Shown: piece after piece, positions 8,452 to 17,338 of the stretch
Layout of the letters: the number at the start of each line of letters is the position of its first letter
Position numbering within the stretch: position 1 is the first letter of the stretch
NCBI RefSeq assembly: GCF_000380505.1
Contig: NZ_AQYH01000010.1
Location: 186,001 to 250,000, forward strand
DNA from: Kaistia granuli DSM 23481
GTDB lineage: Bacteria; Pseudomonadota; Alphaproteobacteria; Rhizobiales; Kaistiaceae
DNA length: 64,000 bases
Direction of reading: 5' to 3'
The notes under the pieces: generated by a model
Seen by the model: the letters and a program-made list of their open reading frames with translations, nothing else
Databases searched by the model: none
Told to the model about the DNA's origin: nothing
Translations under genes and position numbers: made by a program

Positions 8452-10665
8452 ATGTCTCACCCAATCGCCGGGCGAATTACATTCAATCTTGTAGCCGGCA
8501 TTGTCGTCACGATCGTGACTGTCATCTCGGGCGTCGCATGGATGGCTTATCGCCAGAACGATCAGGCCGCCGAGCAGACACGCACCATGGTGATGGGTGG
8601 CGTCGACGCGATGCATACGCGGGTCCAGGGCCTGGCCAACGACTATTCCTGGTGGGAAGAGGCCTATGATGCCTACGGCCGGTCCGACAAGGAGTGGATC
8701 GAGGCGAATATCGGCACCGGCATCATCGATACCCAGATCGCCGACTTCCTGGCGATCATCTCGCCCGAGCACGAGTTGATGTATGGCTGGTGGACGCCGG
8801 CCGACGCGCCCAATTCCGAAACGGTGATGTCGCCGAAGCTGATCGAGAAGATCGAGGAGCTGATCCGCACGGCGCCGATCGAGAACAATGCCGCGCGTTC
8901 CTCCTATGTCCAGACCTCGGCGGGGACGCTGCTCTTCGCGGTGTCGCGCATCGCGCCGGTGTCGAAGGTCGATACGGTCGACCCAAAGAACCTGCCCGTC
9001 CTCGTCATGGGCTTCTATCTGAGCAATCAGCGCCTGTCGGAACTCGGTCGCAGCTTCCTCATCAACGACCTACGCCTGGAGCGCGAGGATGCCGCGCATT
9101 CGGCCAAGGACTTCCCCGAGATCCGCGACATTTACGGTAATGTGATCGGCCGCTTCGTCTGGACCCCGCCGACGCCCGGCTTCGCCGTGCTCCGCAACGT
9201 GGTGGCGCCGATCGCCGGCGGCTTGCTGGTGTTCTGCCTGATCGCGATGTGGACCGTGCTGAGGGCCCGCCGGCTCGCCCTGTCGCAGGCGCTGAGCGAG
9301 CATCAGGCCATCACGGCGGCGCGCACCGACAGCCTGACCGGCCTGACCAATCGCTACGGCTTCAACGAGCTCAGCGACAGCGATCAGTTCGGCGAGGCCT
9401 GCGCCAAGGCCGAGGCAGCGATCATCTATCTCGACGTCAACGGCTTCAAGTCGGTCAACGACTCCATCGGCCACCAGGGCGGCGACGAGCTGGTCGGCCT
9501 GCTGGCCGAGCGGCTGTCGATGATCCTGCCGCCGGACGCCCGCTTCGCCCGCGTCGGCGGCGATGAATTTGCCGTGGCGCTGACCGGGCGTTCCGCCCCG
9601 GCGGCGGTGGCCGGCGTCGCTTCGGCGATGGTGCACGCGCTCGACCAGCCCTTCAGCGTCGCCGGCTTCCAGTTCCAGGTGACGGCGGCGGTTGGCTATG
9701 CCGTCTCCGACGGCCAGGACGTCACGCCGGCCGAATTGCTGCGCCGGGCCGACCTTGCCATGTACCAGGCCAAGAACGCGGCCGAGCGCGACGCGGTGCC
9801 CTATCATTCGGGGCTCGAGACCGGCGCCTTGCACCGAAAGCGCCTCGGCATCGCGCTGCGCGGCGCCATCGAGGGCGACGAGCTCTCGGTCGCCTACCAG
9901 CCGATCGTGCGGGCCAGCGATCTTGCCATCGTTTCCGTCGAAGCGCTGGTGCGCTGGGACTCGAAGGAGTTCGGCCGCGTCTCACCGGCCGAGTTCATCC
10001 CGGTCGCCGAGGAGACCGGCGCGATCCATGACATCGGCAAGTTCGTGTTCCAGCGCGCCTGCCAGGACATGATCGAATGGCCCGGCCTGAAGATGTCGAT
10101 CAACGTCTCGCCGGCCCAGCTGCGCGATCCGAGCTTCGCCAATGATCTCGGCGCCATCGCCCGCCGTCATGACGTCGTGCCCAACCGCTTCAAGCTCGAG
10201 CTGACCGAGGGGCTGCTGGTCCGCAACCCGACCATCGCCAAGCGCAAGCTGGCGCGGCTGAAGTCGATGGGCTTCGGCCTGTCGCTCGACGATTTCGGCA
10301 CCGGCTTCTCGTCGATCGGCTACCTGCGCCAGTTCCCGTTCGACTGGCTGAAGATCGACAAGTCCTTCATCTCGGAACTTGGGACCAATCCGACCGCCAA
10401 CGCGCTGATCCAGTCGATGATCGCGCTTGGCGACGCCATGGACATCGCCGTCGTCGCCGAGGGCATCGAGACGGTCGAGCAACTGCAGCTGTTGCGCCTG
10501 CTGCAGTGCGAGTACGTGCAGGGTTTCCATCTTGCCAAGCCGATGTCGGCGGCCGAGATCACGACGCTGTTGGCCGACCTCGGCGACAGCCGGCGGCTCT
10601 TCCCCGATCTGGCGCCGCCGCCCATGCTGGACAAGGAACGGCTGATCAATCTCGTGCGGACCTGA
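8452..10665 (+). CDS. CHASE4-GGDEF-EAL cyclic-di-GMP signalling protein
   Basis: A 737-residue membrane-bound cyclic-di-GMP enzyme. An N-terminal helix (residues ~9-30) and a second helix (~250-270) bracket a periplasmic CHASE4 sensor domain with its hallmark NDYSWWEEAYDAY at residues ~63-75. The cytoplasmic GGDEF domain keeps GGDEF at ~369-373, so diguanylate cyclase activity is possible. The EAL domain keeps EALVRW at ~497 and the later LDDFGTGFSS and DWLKIDKSFI motifs, so phosphodiesterase activity is likely. ATG 8452 is used; an ATG at 8439 is out of this reading. It is paralogous to the protein at 12038-14215, one gene away. Confidence 0.93.
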   Translation: MSHPIAGRITFNLVAGIVVTIVTVISGVAWMAYRQNDQAAEQTRTMVMGGVDAMHTRVQGLANDYSWWEEAYDAYGRSDKEWIEANIGTGIIDTQIADFLAIISPEHELMYGWWTPADAPNSETVMSPKLIEKIEELIRTAPIENNAARSSYVQTSAGTLLFAVSRIAPVSKVDTVDPKNLPVLVMGFYLSNQRLSELGRSFLINDLRLEREDAAHSAKDFPEIRDIYGNVIGRFVWTPPTPGFAVLRNVVAPIAGGLLVFCLIAMWTVLRARRLALSQALSEHQAITAARTDSLTGLTNRYGFNELSDSDQFGEACAKAEAAIIYLDVNGFKSVNDSIGHQGGDELVGLLAERLSMILPPDARFARVGGDEFAVALTGRSAPAAVAGVASAMVHALDQPFSVAGFQFQVTAAVGYAVSDGQDVTPAELLRRADLAMYQAKNAAERDAVPYHSGLETGALHRKRLGIALRGAIEGDELSVAYQPIVRASDLAIVSVEALVRWDSKEFGRVSPAEFIPVAEETGAIHDIGKFVFQRACQDMIEWPGLKMSINVSPAQLRDPSFANDLGAIARRHDVVPNRFKLELTEGLLVRNPTIAKRKLARLKSMGFGLSLDDFGTGFSSIGYLRQFPFDWLKIDKSFISELGTNPTANALIQSMIALGDAMDIAVVAEGIETVEQLQLLRLLQCEYVQGFHLAKPMSAAEITTLLADLGDSRRLFPDLAPPPMLDKERLINLVRT

Positions 10666-10711
10666 GGCGGCATGACTGGCGTCCGTCGGGACAGCCTGCG
10701 ATAGTCGTCGC

Positions 10712-12001
10712 ATGACAATGCATCAGAGCGCGCTGCAGGGGACACTATCGGCCGAGGAAGCGCGTCGCGTCGCGCTCGCGGCGCAGGGATTTGGCGGCGG
10801 CCGGGACCCGACGCCGTCGCAATGGCGGCGCATCGCCCCCGTCGTGGCGCGCATGGGCCTGCTGCAGATCGATTCCGTCAATGTGCTGGTGCGCTCCCAC
10901 TACCTGCCGGTCTTCAGTCGGCTCGGCGCCTATTCCCGCGCCGCCCTCGACGAGCGAGCCTTCGCCGGTGGCACCAAGCGGGCGCTGTTCGAATACTGGG
11001 CGCACGAGGCCTCGCTGCTGCCGCTGGATTTCCATCCGCTGATGCGGTGGCGGATGAAGCGGGCGGCGGCCGGGATCGGCATCTATGGCGGCATCGTCAA
11101 GTTCGCCGCCGACAACCCCGACTATATCCGCGCGGTGATCGCGGAGATCGGCCGGCGCGGTCCGCTTAGCGCCAGCGAACTGGATGATCCGGGCACTCGC
11201 AGCGGTCCCTGGTGGGGCTGGCACAAGGGCAAGACGGCGCTCGAATATCTGTTCTGGACCGGCGAGGTGACGACGAGCCACCGGCGCGGCTTCGAGCGGG
11301 TCTATGACCTGACGGAGCGCGTCATTCCGGCGGCGATCGGCAGTGTGGCGACGCCCGACGAGGCCGATGCCATCCGCGCCCTGACGCTGGCCGGCGCCCG
11401 CGCCCATGGCGTGGCGACCGAGATCGACATCCGCGACTATTTCCGCCTGCCGGTCGCCGAGACCAAACTCGCGCTCGCCGAACTGGTCGAGGCGGGCGAC
11501 CTCGAGCCCGTGAAGGTCGACGGCTGGAAGCAGCCGGCCTACCTCGCCACCGGCGCCGTGATCCCGAAGCGGCTGGCGCCGACGGCGCTGCTGTCGCCGT
11601 TCGATCCGCTGGTCTGGCATCGCCCCCGCACGGAACGGATTTTCGATTTTCACTACCGGCTGGAGTTCTACACGCCGGAGCCGAAGCGCATCTTCGGTTA
11701 TTTCGTCATGCCGTTCCTGCATCGCGGCCGGCTCGAGGCACGCGTCGACCTGAAGGCGGACCGCGCCGGTGGACGGCTGCGGGTTTTCGGCGTGTTCGCC
11801 GAGGCGGGGCTGCGCCGGACGGACGACATGATCGGCGCCCTGGCGCTGGAGTTGCGGCACCTGGCCGACTGGCTGAAATTGCCCGAGATCCGCGTCGAAG
11901 CCGAGACGTCGCTGGCCGTGGCGCTGCGCGAAATCCTGTGCAGGGTCGAAAACCGTTCAACAACCATGGATATGCTTCATTCGTCCTTAAGGTCGGAGTG
12001 A
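10712..12001 (+). CDS. YcaQ-like winged-helix DNA glycosylase family protein
   Basis: A 429-residue protein of the winged-helix HTH_42 group, whose members include E. coli YcaQ and the AlkZ/AZL glycosylases that unhook DNA crosslinks and remove bulky lesions. Support comes from ARMGLLQIDSVNVLVRSHYLPVFSRLG near residues 47-73, where the Q-x-D (QID) catalytic motif sits. Further support is FEYWAHEASLLP (~95) and the wing-like IDIRDYFRLPVAETKLALAELV (~242). The C-terminal ~100 residues (LSPFDPLVWHRPRTERIFDF) are diagnostic. ATG 10712 is preferred. It lies between two paralogous cyclic-di-GMP genes with short gaps, so it may be co-transcribed with them, although no functional link is known. Confidence 0.88.
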   Translation: MTMHQSALQGTLSAEEARRVALAAQGFGGGRDPTPSQWRRIAPVVARMGLLQIDSVNVLVRSHYLPVFSRLGAYSRAALDERAFAGGTKRALFEYWAHEASLLPLDFHPLMRWRMKRAAAGIGIYGGIVKFAADNPDYIRAVIAEIGRRGPLSASELDDPGTRSGPWWGWHKGKTALEYLFWTGEVTTSHRRGFERVYDLTERVIPAAIGSVATPDEADAIRALTLAGARAHGVATEIDIRDYFRLPVAETKLALAELVEAGDLEPVKVDGWKQPAYLATGAVIPKRLAPTALLSPFDPLVWHRPRTERIFDFHYRLEFYTPEPKRIFGYFVMPFLHRGRLEARVDLKADRAGGRLRVFGVFAEAGLRRTDDMIGALALELRHLADWLKLPEIRVEAETSLAVALREILCRVENRSTTMDMLHSSLRSE

Positions 12002-12037
12002 TTGTATGCCGCTGGGGAAGTTATCTTCAGCGGTGCC

Positions 12038-14215
12038 ATGAGTCTCATTCCGCGCTCGACCTTCAGATTTGCGCTGCGCATCGCCTTGCCGGTCCTTCTC
12101 GTGCTGGCAGGATCGATCGTCTTCATGATCGTCGCGCTGACCGAAATGGCCGGCGAAGTCGACCAGATCGACGCCGTGGCGACCGAGCGCTCCGCCGAGG
12201 CGTCGCTGCAGGCCCTGCTCAAGCGCTTGCGCGATGCCCATGGCGATTATGCCGTCTGGGATGACGCCGCCGTGGCGCTGTACGGCAAGGTCGACACCGA
12301 ATTCGCTACCCGCAATTTCAAGGAATCGACGCGTTCCGCCGTCTTCTTCGACGCCGCCTATCTCCTCGACGAGAACGGCCAGCACCTGTTCGCCTATCGT
12401 CATGGCGGCGTCGCGCCGCGCGGGCCGCTGGAGGAGTTCGGCTCGCCGCTGCAGGTGATGATGACGGCGCTAGCGCGGAACTATACCGAATATGATGCCC
12501 AGGCCGGCATCATGAAGGACCGGTCCGGCGCCATCGCGGCGGTGGCGGTCGGGTCGATCTATCCCACCACGCGCGGCGTTGAGCGCGCCGTCGGCCGGCC
12601 GCGTCTGCTCGTGCTCGCCCACACGCTCGACGACCGGTCGATCCGGCGCATGGGCGCCGATTTCGCCATCGAGGGCATGTCGCTCAGCTTCGATCCGAAC
12701 TTCGACGGCCAGCATGTCCAGCTCGTCGATCCGACCGGCAAGAAGGTCGGGGCGCTGACCTGGCAGTATAACAGCCCCGGCAACGAGGCCTTCCAGCGGG
12801 TCGCCCCAGTCGCCTATGTGACGCTCGGGCTGATCGGCCTGACCATCCTGTTCCTGCTCGGCATCGGCTACGCCAATCTGGTGTCGGCGCGCCGGCGCGA
12901 GCATCAGGCCGTCTATGACGCGCATCACGACAGCCTGACCGGCCTGCCCAACCGGGCGGCCCTGACCAAGGGGCTCGATGTCGCGGTTCGGCGGGGCGGC
13001 ACGGAGGCGCTCGCCGTCGTTTTCCTCGATCTCGACGGCTTCAAGGAGGTCAACGACTCCTATGGCCACGATACCGGTGATCGCCTTTTGGAGCGCGTCG
13101 CCCGCGGGTTCAAGGCGATCTGCGCCCACAAGGGATTGCTGGCGCGCGTCGGCGGCGACGAGTTCGCCCTTGTGCTCGACAGCCCCGACGCTGTCAGCGC
13201 CGCCGAGGAGATCGCCAATCGCCTCGTCCAGTTCCTGCACGCGCCGATCCATCTCGACGGCAGGGTTCTGACCGTCGGTACCAGCGTCGGCATCGCCTTC
13301 GCCGACGAGGGCGGAATCTCGGCCGAGGAACTTTTGCGCCGTGCCGATGTCGCCATGTACCAAGCGAAGGAACTCGGCCGCAGCCGCGTCGCCCTCTATG
13401 ACCGGTCGATCGACGCCGAGAAGCTCGAGCGCCGGCTGCTGGCCGACGATCTCAGAATCGCGCTCAAGGGAAATGCCCTGAAGATCGTCTATCAGCCGAT
13501 CTACGACGCCGCGACCTTGCGACCGGCGCTGGTCGAGGCGCTGCTGCGCTGGCAGCATCCGGTTCGCGGCGCGGTTCCGCCCGATCTCTTCATCTCCGTC
13601 GCCGAGGAAATGGGGCTGATGGACGAGCTCGGCACCTGGGTGCTGCGCCATGCCTGCCTGGACGCCGTGGCGTGGCCGCAGGTTCGCCTCGCGGTCAACG
13701 TCTCGGCCGTGCAGTTCCGCAATCCCGGCTTCGATCGGATCCTGGCCTCGATCCTGTCGGAAACCGGCCTGCCGGCCGCGCGGCTCGAAGTCGAGATGAC
13801 GGAGACGAACCTCGTCTCCTATCCCGATCGCGCGCAGCACATCGTCGCCGTGCTGCGCGTCCTCGGCGTCACCGTGGCGCTCGACGATTTCGGCACCGGC
13901 TATTCCTCGATCGGCTATCTCCGGCGCTTCGCCTTCGACAAGCTGAAGATCGACCGCTCGCTCGTGCATGGCGTGTCGGTCGATCCCGAGACGCGACGCC
14001 TGTGCGAGGCGACGGTGGCGCTCGGTCTGGCGCTCGACCTCGCGGTCACGGCGGAGGGCCTGGAGACGGAGGCCGACGTCGAGATCATGCGCGCCGCCGG
14101 ATGCTCGCATCTCCAGGGCTACTACTTCGCCCGCCCGATGACGGCCGCAGCCGTCACCGAGCTGATCGCCCAAGCGGAAGCGGAGCCGGTGGCCGAAGCC
14201 CTCCAGCCCGCCTGA
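12038..14215 (+). CDS. CHASE4-GGDEF-EAL cyclic-di-GMP signalling protein (second copy)
   Basis: A 725-residue paralogue of the protein at 8452-10665. An N-terminal helix (LPVLLVLAGSIVFMIVAL) leads to a periplasmic CHASE4 domain with DAHGDYAVWDDAAVALYG near residue 67, then a second helix at ~265-285. GGDEF is intact at ~372-376 and the EAL domain has EALLRW at ~500 plus LDDFGTGYSSIGYL and KLKIDRSL. Both halves therefore look catalytically competent. ATG 12038 was chosen because the upstream TTG 12002 extension abuts the YcaQ-like stop codon and adds nothing family-like. Gene order suggests an ancient duplication around the YcaQ-like gene. Confidence 0.93.
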   Translation: MSLIPRSTFRFALRIALPVLLVLAGSIVFMIVALTEMAGEVDQIDAVATERSAEASLQALLKRLRDAHGDYAVWDDAAVALYGKVDTEFATRNFKESTRSAVFFDAAYLLDENGQHLFAYRHGGVAPRGPLEEFGSPLQVMMTALARNYTEYDAQAGIMKDRSGAIAAVAVGSIYPTTRGVERAVGRPRLLVLAHTLDDRSIRRMGADFAIEGMSLSFDPNFDGQHVQLVDPTGKKVGALTWQYNSPGNEAFQRVAPVAYVTLGLIGLTILFLLGIGYANLVSARRREHQAVYDAHHDSLTGLPNRAALTKGLDVAVRRGGTEALAVVFLDLDGFKEVNDSYGHDTGDRLLERVARGFKAICAHKGLLARVGGDEFALVLDSPDAVSAAEEIANRLVQFLHAPIHLDGRVLTVGTSVGIAFADEGGISAEELLRRADVAMYQAKELGRSRVALYDRSIDAEKLERRLLADDLRIALKGNALKIVYQPIYDAATLRPALVEALLRWQHPVRGAVPPDLFISVAEEMGLMDELGTWVLRHACLDAVAWPQVRLAVNVSAVQFRNPGFDRILASILSETGLPAARLEVEMTETNLVSYPDRAQHIVAVLRVLGVTVALDDFGTGYSSIGYLRRFAFDKLKIDRSLVHGVSVDPETRRLCEATVALGLALDLAVTAEGLETEADVEIMRAAGCSHLQGYYFARPMTAAAVTELIAQAEAEPVAEALQPA

Positions 14216-14235
14216 GCCCGACGGCCATCGACGGA

Positions 14236-14880
14236 TCAGGCCAGCGTCTTGACGACGGCAGCGATCGCCTTGCCGAGCGTGACCTGCGCGTCGGGATCCA
14301 AATGGATGCCGTCATAGGCGCTGGAGCGGATGTGCTGCCCGGCGTCCAGGAAGGCCGTGCCGTGTTCCTTGGCGATCGCAGCGTAGAGCGTCGCGAAAGC
14401 CTGCGACTTCGGCAGGCCGCCGGCCAGCATCGGCGTGTATTCCGGCTTCTCGCCGGTGTGGTCGAGCATCGGCGGCGGCGCCACGACGAGGATCTTCGGC
14501 ACGCCCGCATCGTTGCCGGCCTCGGCCTGCTTGATCACCTTGATCAGCTCGCCGACGCCCTTGGCGATATCCTCTGCCGGCACGTTGAAGCGGGCCTTGA
14601 GGTCATTGGTACCCAGCATGATCACCACGACGTCGAGCGGCCGGTGGCTCCTGAGGCAGGGCAGGAGATAGGTCTTGCCGTTCATGTACTCGCCCTCGAC
14701 CGGGTCGGAGTGAACGGTGGTGCGGCCGGGCAGGCCTTCCTCGACCACGTGCCAGCCTGCGCCGAGCTCGGCCTGGGCAACGCCCGGCCAGCGCTCGTCG
14801 CGCCCGTAGCGATCGTCGGGGCGGGGGACCGTCGCGGCGCCCCAGGTGTTGGAATCGCCATAGGCGAGAACTGTCTTCAT
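14236..14880 (-). CDS. SGNH/GDSL hydrolase (MsAcT-like esterase/acyltransferase)
   Basis: A 214-residue serine hydrolase. Block I is AYGDSNTWG with nucleophile Ser10, block III is MLGTNDLK, and block V is AYDGIHLDPDAQ with the Asp-x2-His pair. The layout, including RWPGVAQAELGAGWHVVEEGLPGRTT and LPCLRSHRPLDVVVIMLGTND, closely follows the Mycobacterium smegmatis acyltransferase/arylesterase MsAcT, an oligomeric SGNH enzyme that transfers acyl groups even in water. No signal peptide is seen, so it is cytoplasmic. The start was set at ATG 14880 (MKTVLAYGDS), since the frame upstream of it has no homology. It is divergent from the nitroreductase gene. Confidence 0.9.
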   Translation of the reverse strand: MKTVLAYGDSNTWGAATVPRPDDRYGRDERWPGVAQAELGAGWHVVEEGLPGRTTVHSDPVEGEYMNGKTYLLPCLRSHRPLDVVVIMLGTNDLKARFNVPAEDIAKGVGELIKVIKQAEAGNDAGVPKILVVAPPPMLDHTGEKPEYTPMLAGGLPKSQAFATLYAAIAKEHGTAFLDAGQHIRSSAYDGIHLDPDAQVTLGKAIAAVVKTLA

Positions 14881-15053
14881 CGAATGCTGCTCCTCCCGGC
14901 GAATCTGCCTCGCCGCTGCGGCATCGATCAAACATCATGGCCCGCATTTCTCAAGCAGGGGGCTTACGCGCGCGCTCCGCCCCTCTACGATCGGCTCGCG
15001 TCGGCGGCGCGACTCTCGCCGCGGGACGCGCTGCGTGCCGATGGAGATGATGA

Positions 15054-15638
15054 ATGCGGAAGACCGCCGAGACCGATGTGCCGATCCTGCCGGTGATTGC
15101 CGAGCGCTGGAGCCCGCGCGCCTTCGATCCCGAGAAGACCCTGACCGAGGCCGATCTGAAGCCGCTGTTCGAGGCCGCGCGCTGGGCGCCGTCCTCTTCC
15201 AACAGCCAGCCCTGGCGCTTCGTCTATGCCTTCCGTGGCGAACCCTTCTTCGACGCGCTGGTCGAATGCGCCGCCGAGGGCAACCAGCCCTGGGTGCGGC
15301 GCTGCTCGGTGCTGGGCTATGCGATCGCGAAGACGCATTCCGACAGCGGCCGGGCGCTCTGGCACAATCGCCACGACACCGGCATCGCGCTTGGCTACCT
15401 GCTGCTGCAGGCGACCGCCAACGGCCTCGCCGTGCATCCCTTCGGCGGCTTCGACAGCGACAAGGTGATCGCCGCCGCCCATGTGCCCAAGGGCTTCGAG
15501 CCCTGCACCGGTATCGGCATCGGCTTCCCCGGCGATCCCGATGTGCTACCGGAGCGCGACCGGGAACGCGAGCTGGGTGGGCGCACGCGCCGTGCCGTGC
15601 CGGACTTCGCGTTTCACGGCCCGTGGCCGGAGGGTTGA
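15054..15638 (+). CDS. Nitroreductase family flavoprotein
   Basis: A 194-residue FMN-dependent oxidoreductase of the nitroreductase fold. The FMN-binding N-terminal block is clear: RWSPRAFDPEKTLTEADLKP at ~17-36, then FEAARWAPSSSNSQPWRFVY. The middle (HDTGIALGYLLLQATANGLAVHPFGGFD) is the dimer-interface helix and loop. The C-terminal segment GIGIGFPGDP is also family-typical. Such enzymes reduce quinones, nitroaromatics or other electrophiles with NAD(P)H; the physiological substrate is unknown. ATG 15054 overlaps the run TGATGAATG, and no strong Shine-Dalgarno is visible. Confidence 0.9.
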   Translation: MRKTAETDVPILPVIAERWSPRAFDPEKTLTEADLKPLFEAARWAPSSSNSQPWRFVYAFRGEPFFDALVECAAEGNQPWVRRCSVLGYAIAKTHSDSGRALWHNRHDTGIALGYLLLQATANGLAVHPFGGFDSDKVIAAAHVPKGFEPCTGIGIGFPGDPDVLPERDRERELGGRTRRAVPDFAFHGPWPEG

Positions 15639-15788
15639 CGGGTCCCGTCGCTATCCTGCGGGGCAAACCCGGTACTGGACATCGTATAATATTATTCAAA
15701 TATATCACTGCGTTTCAGCCCTGTGCATGGCGTCCCGCAAGTAGGCTGAGAGGTGGCGGACAGTTTTGAGGTGCGTACCCGGAATGTG

Positions 15789-15818
15789 TTGACATTCGCT
15801 CCGGGCCGGATCCCTAAT
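15789..15818 (+). promoter_or_regulatory. Candidate sigma-70-type promoter of the sugar ABC operon
   Basis: A perfect TTGACA (15789-15794) is followed after 18 nt by CCTAAT (15813-15818, 4 of 6 to TATAAT). It lies ~110 bp upstream of the substrate-binding protein start in the otherwise empty gap 15639-15929. A second AT-rich patch with TATAAT at 15685-15690 lacks a matching -35. Confidence 0.35.
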
Positions 15819-15929
15819 GACGCCCAAGACACGCTGGAGGACATGACTGTCGGGCGACGGAGGAGGGCAGCCGAAGGGCTGTTCCGACGCTACGACAACT
15901 AAAAATTGTGTGTCGTTGGGAGGAATGAA

Positions 15930-17210
15930 ATGAGTGACGTGCCGTTTCGCGCGACGAGTCGTCGTACGCTCCTGAAATCTCTCATGGCTGGTGTCGGCGC
16001 CGTCGCGATTGGCGGCGGCATGGGCCCGGCCTTTGCCGAGGATCGCACCCTCGTCATCAACACCAATATCGGCGGCGAGGGCCAGCGCAAGCTGATGGCC
16101 CAGTTCATCGAGGAGTTCACCAAGGAGACCGGCATCAAGGTCCAGCAGAACGCGATGGACCATGAGGGTTACAAGACCGCGATCCGCAACTTCCTGGTCG
16201 CCAATCCGCCGGATGTCTGCCTGTGGTTCTCGGGCGACCGCATGCGCGCCTTCGTCAATCGCGGCCTGTTCGACGACATTTCCGACCTCTGGGCCAAGGA
16301 GGGCTGGGCCGACAAGGTCGGCGCGCTGACCACGACCGTCACGGTCGACGGCAAGCAGTATGGCGTGCCGACGGGCGCCAGCTTCTGGGGCATCTGGGCG
16401 CGCAAGGACCATCTCGACAAATATGCCGGCGGCAAGGCGCCCGAGACCTGGGAAGAGCTGATCGTCTTCGGCGACAAGATGGTGGCGGACGGCATCTCGC
16501 CCTTCGCGATCGGCACCAAGGATCTGTGGCCGACGGCGGCGTGGTTCGACTATCTGAACCTCCGGATCAATGGCTACGATTTCCACATGCAGCTGATGGC
16601 GGGCGAGGCGTCCTACGAGGATCCGAAGCTCGATGCCGTCTTCGACAAGTGGCAGGAGCTGATCGACAAGAAGTTCTTCATTCCGAACCACACCTCCTAT
16701 GACTGGCAGGGCGCGGTGCCGTTCCTGCTGCAGGGCAAGGCCGGCATGTATCTGATGGGCCAGTTCCTGACCCGCAACATCCCGCCGGCCGACCTCGACA
16801 AATACACCTATCTGCAGTTCCCGGTGATCGACGCGGCGGTGCCGACCGCCGAGGAATTCCCGGTCGATTCCATGCACATTCCGTCGGGCGCCAAGAACAA
16901 GGACCTGGCGCGCCAGTTCCTCACCTTCTTCTACCAGCCCGAGCGGCTGGCGCTCTGGGTCGAGCCGGAAGGCAACATCCCGACGCGTTCCGACGTGCCG
17001 GCGCTGAAGAAGGACTGGCTGCTCGAGAAGGGCCAGGCGATCCTGAAATCGGCGAAGTCGGCCTCGCAGTACTACGACCGCGACACCGATCCCGACATGG
17101 CGCAGATCGGCATGAACGGCTTCCAGCAATTCATGTCCGATCCCTCCAGCCGTAAGCAGGTGCAGGCGCGGCTCGAGCAGGCGCGCAAGCGCATTTACAA
17201 GAAGAGCTGA
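15930..17210 (+). CDS. Carbohydrate ABC transporter substrate-binding protein (Tat signal)
   Basis: A 426-residue periplasmic binding protein of the extracellular solute-binding family 1 (sugar type). The N-terminus carries SRRTLLKSLMAGVGAVAIGG with a twin-arginine motif, followed by an AFA cleavage site near residue 31-33, so export is probably by Tat. The mature part starts RTLVINTNIGGEGQRKLM, and TGIKVQQNAMDHEGYKTAIR is typical of lobe I. ATG 15930 was chosen because GGGAGGA sits 5 nt upstream. It heads the operon for the two permeases and the fused oxidoreductase, which suggests uptake of a sugar or sugar derivative that is then oxidised and reduced. The exact ligand is unknown. Confidence 0.93.
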   Translation: MSDVPFRATSRRTLLKSLMAGVGAVAIGGGMGPAFAEDRTLVINTNIGGEGQRKLMAQFIEEFTKETGIKVQQNAMDHEGYKTAIRNFLVANPPDVCLWFSGDRMRAFVNRGLFDDISDLWAKEGWADKVGALTTTVTVDGKQYGVPTGASFWGIWARKDHLDKYAGGKAPETWEELIVFGDKMVADGISPFAIGTKDLWPTAAWFDYLNLRINGYDFHMQLMAGEASYEDPKLDAVFDKWQELIDKKFFIPNHTSYDWQGAVPFLLQGKAGMYLMGQFLTRNIPPADLDKYTYLQFPVIDAAVPTAEEFPVDSMHIPSGAKNKDLARQFLTFFYQPERLALWVEPEGNIPTRSDVPALKKDWLLEKGQAILKSAKSASQYYDRDTDPDMAQIGMNGFQQFMSDPSSRKQVQARLEQARKRIYKKS

Positions 17211-17222
17211 GACGAATGGCCG

Positions 17223-17250
17223 GCCGGCGCGGCCTTCGGGTCGCGCCGGC
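17223..17250 (+). other. Stable intercistronic hairpin after binding-protein gene
   Basis: GCCGGCGCG and CGCGCCGGC form a perfect 9-bp stem, extended by GCC/GGT, capped by a UUCG tetraloop, 13 bases after the binding-protein stop. No T-run follows. In ABC operons such hairpins often protect the upstream message so that binding protein outnumbers the permease; that role here is inference. Confidence 0.65.
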
Positions 17251-17338
17251 TTCGCGCCGCGCAGGGTGGACGGACAGGGCCAGTTGCCCGCCCTCCGCTG
17301 CTGCCTGGCGGTGACAGTACCGAGTGGACAGAGCCTTG

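Noticed and set aside
12470-14173. Minus-strand frame of ~570 codons
   Set aside because: Antisense of the second CHASE4-GGDEF-EAL gene, whose motifs are intact on the plus strand.
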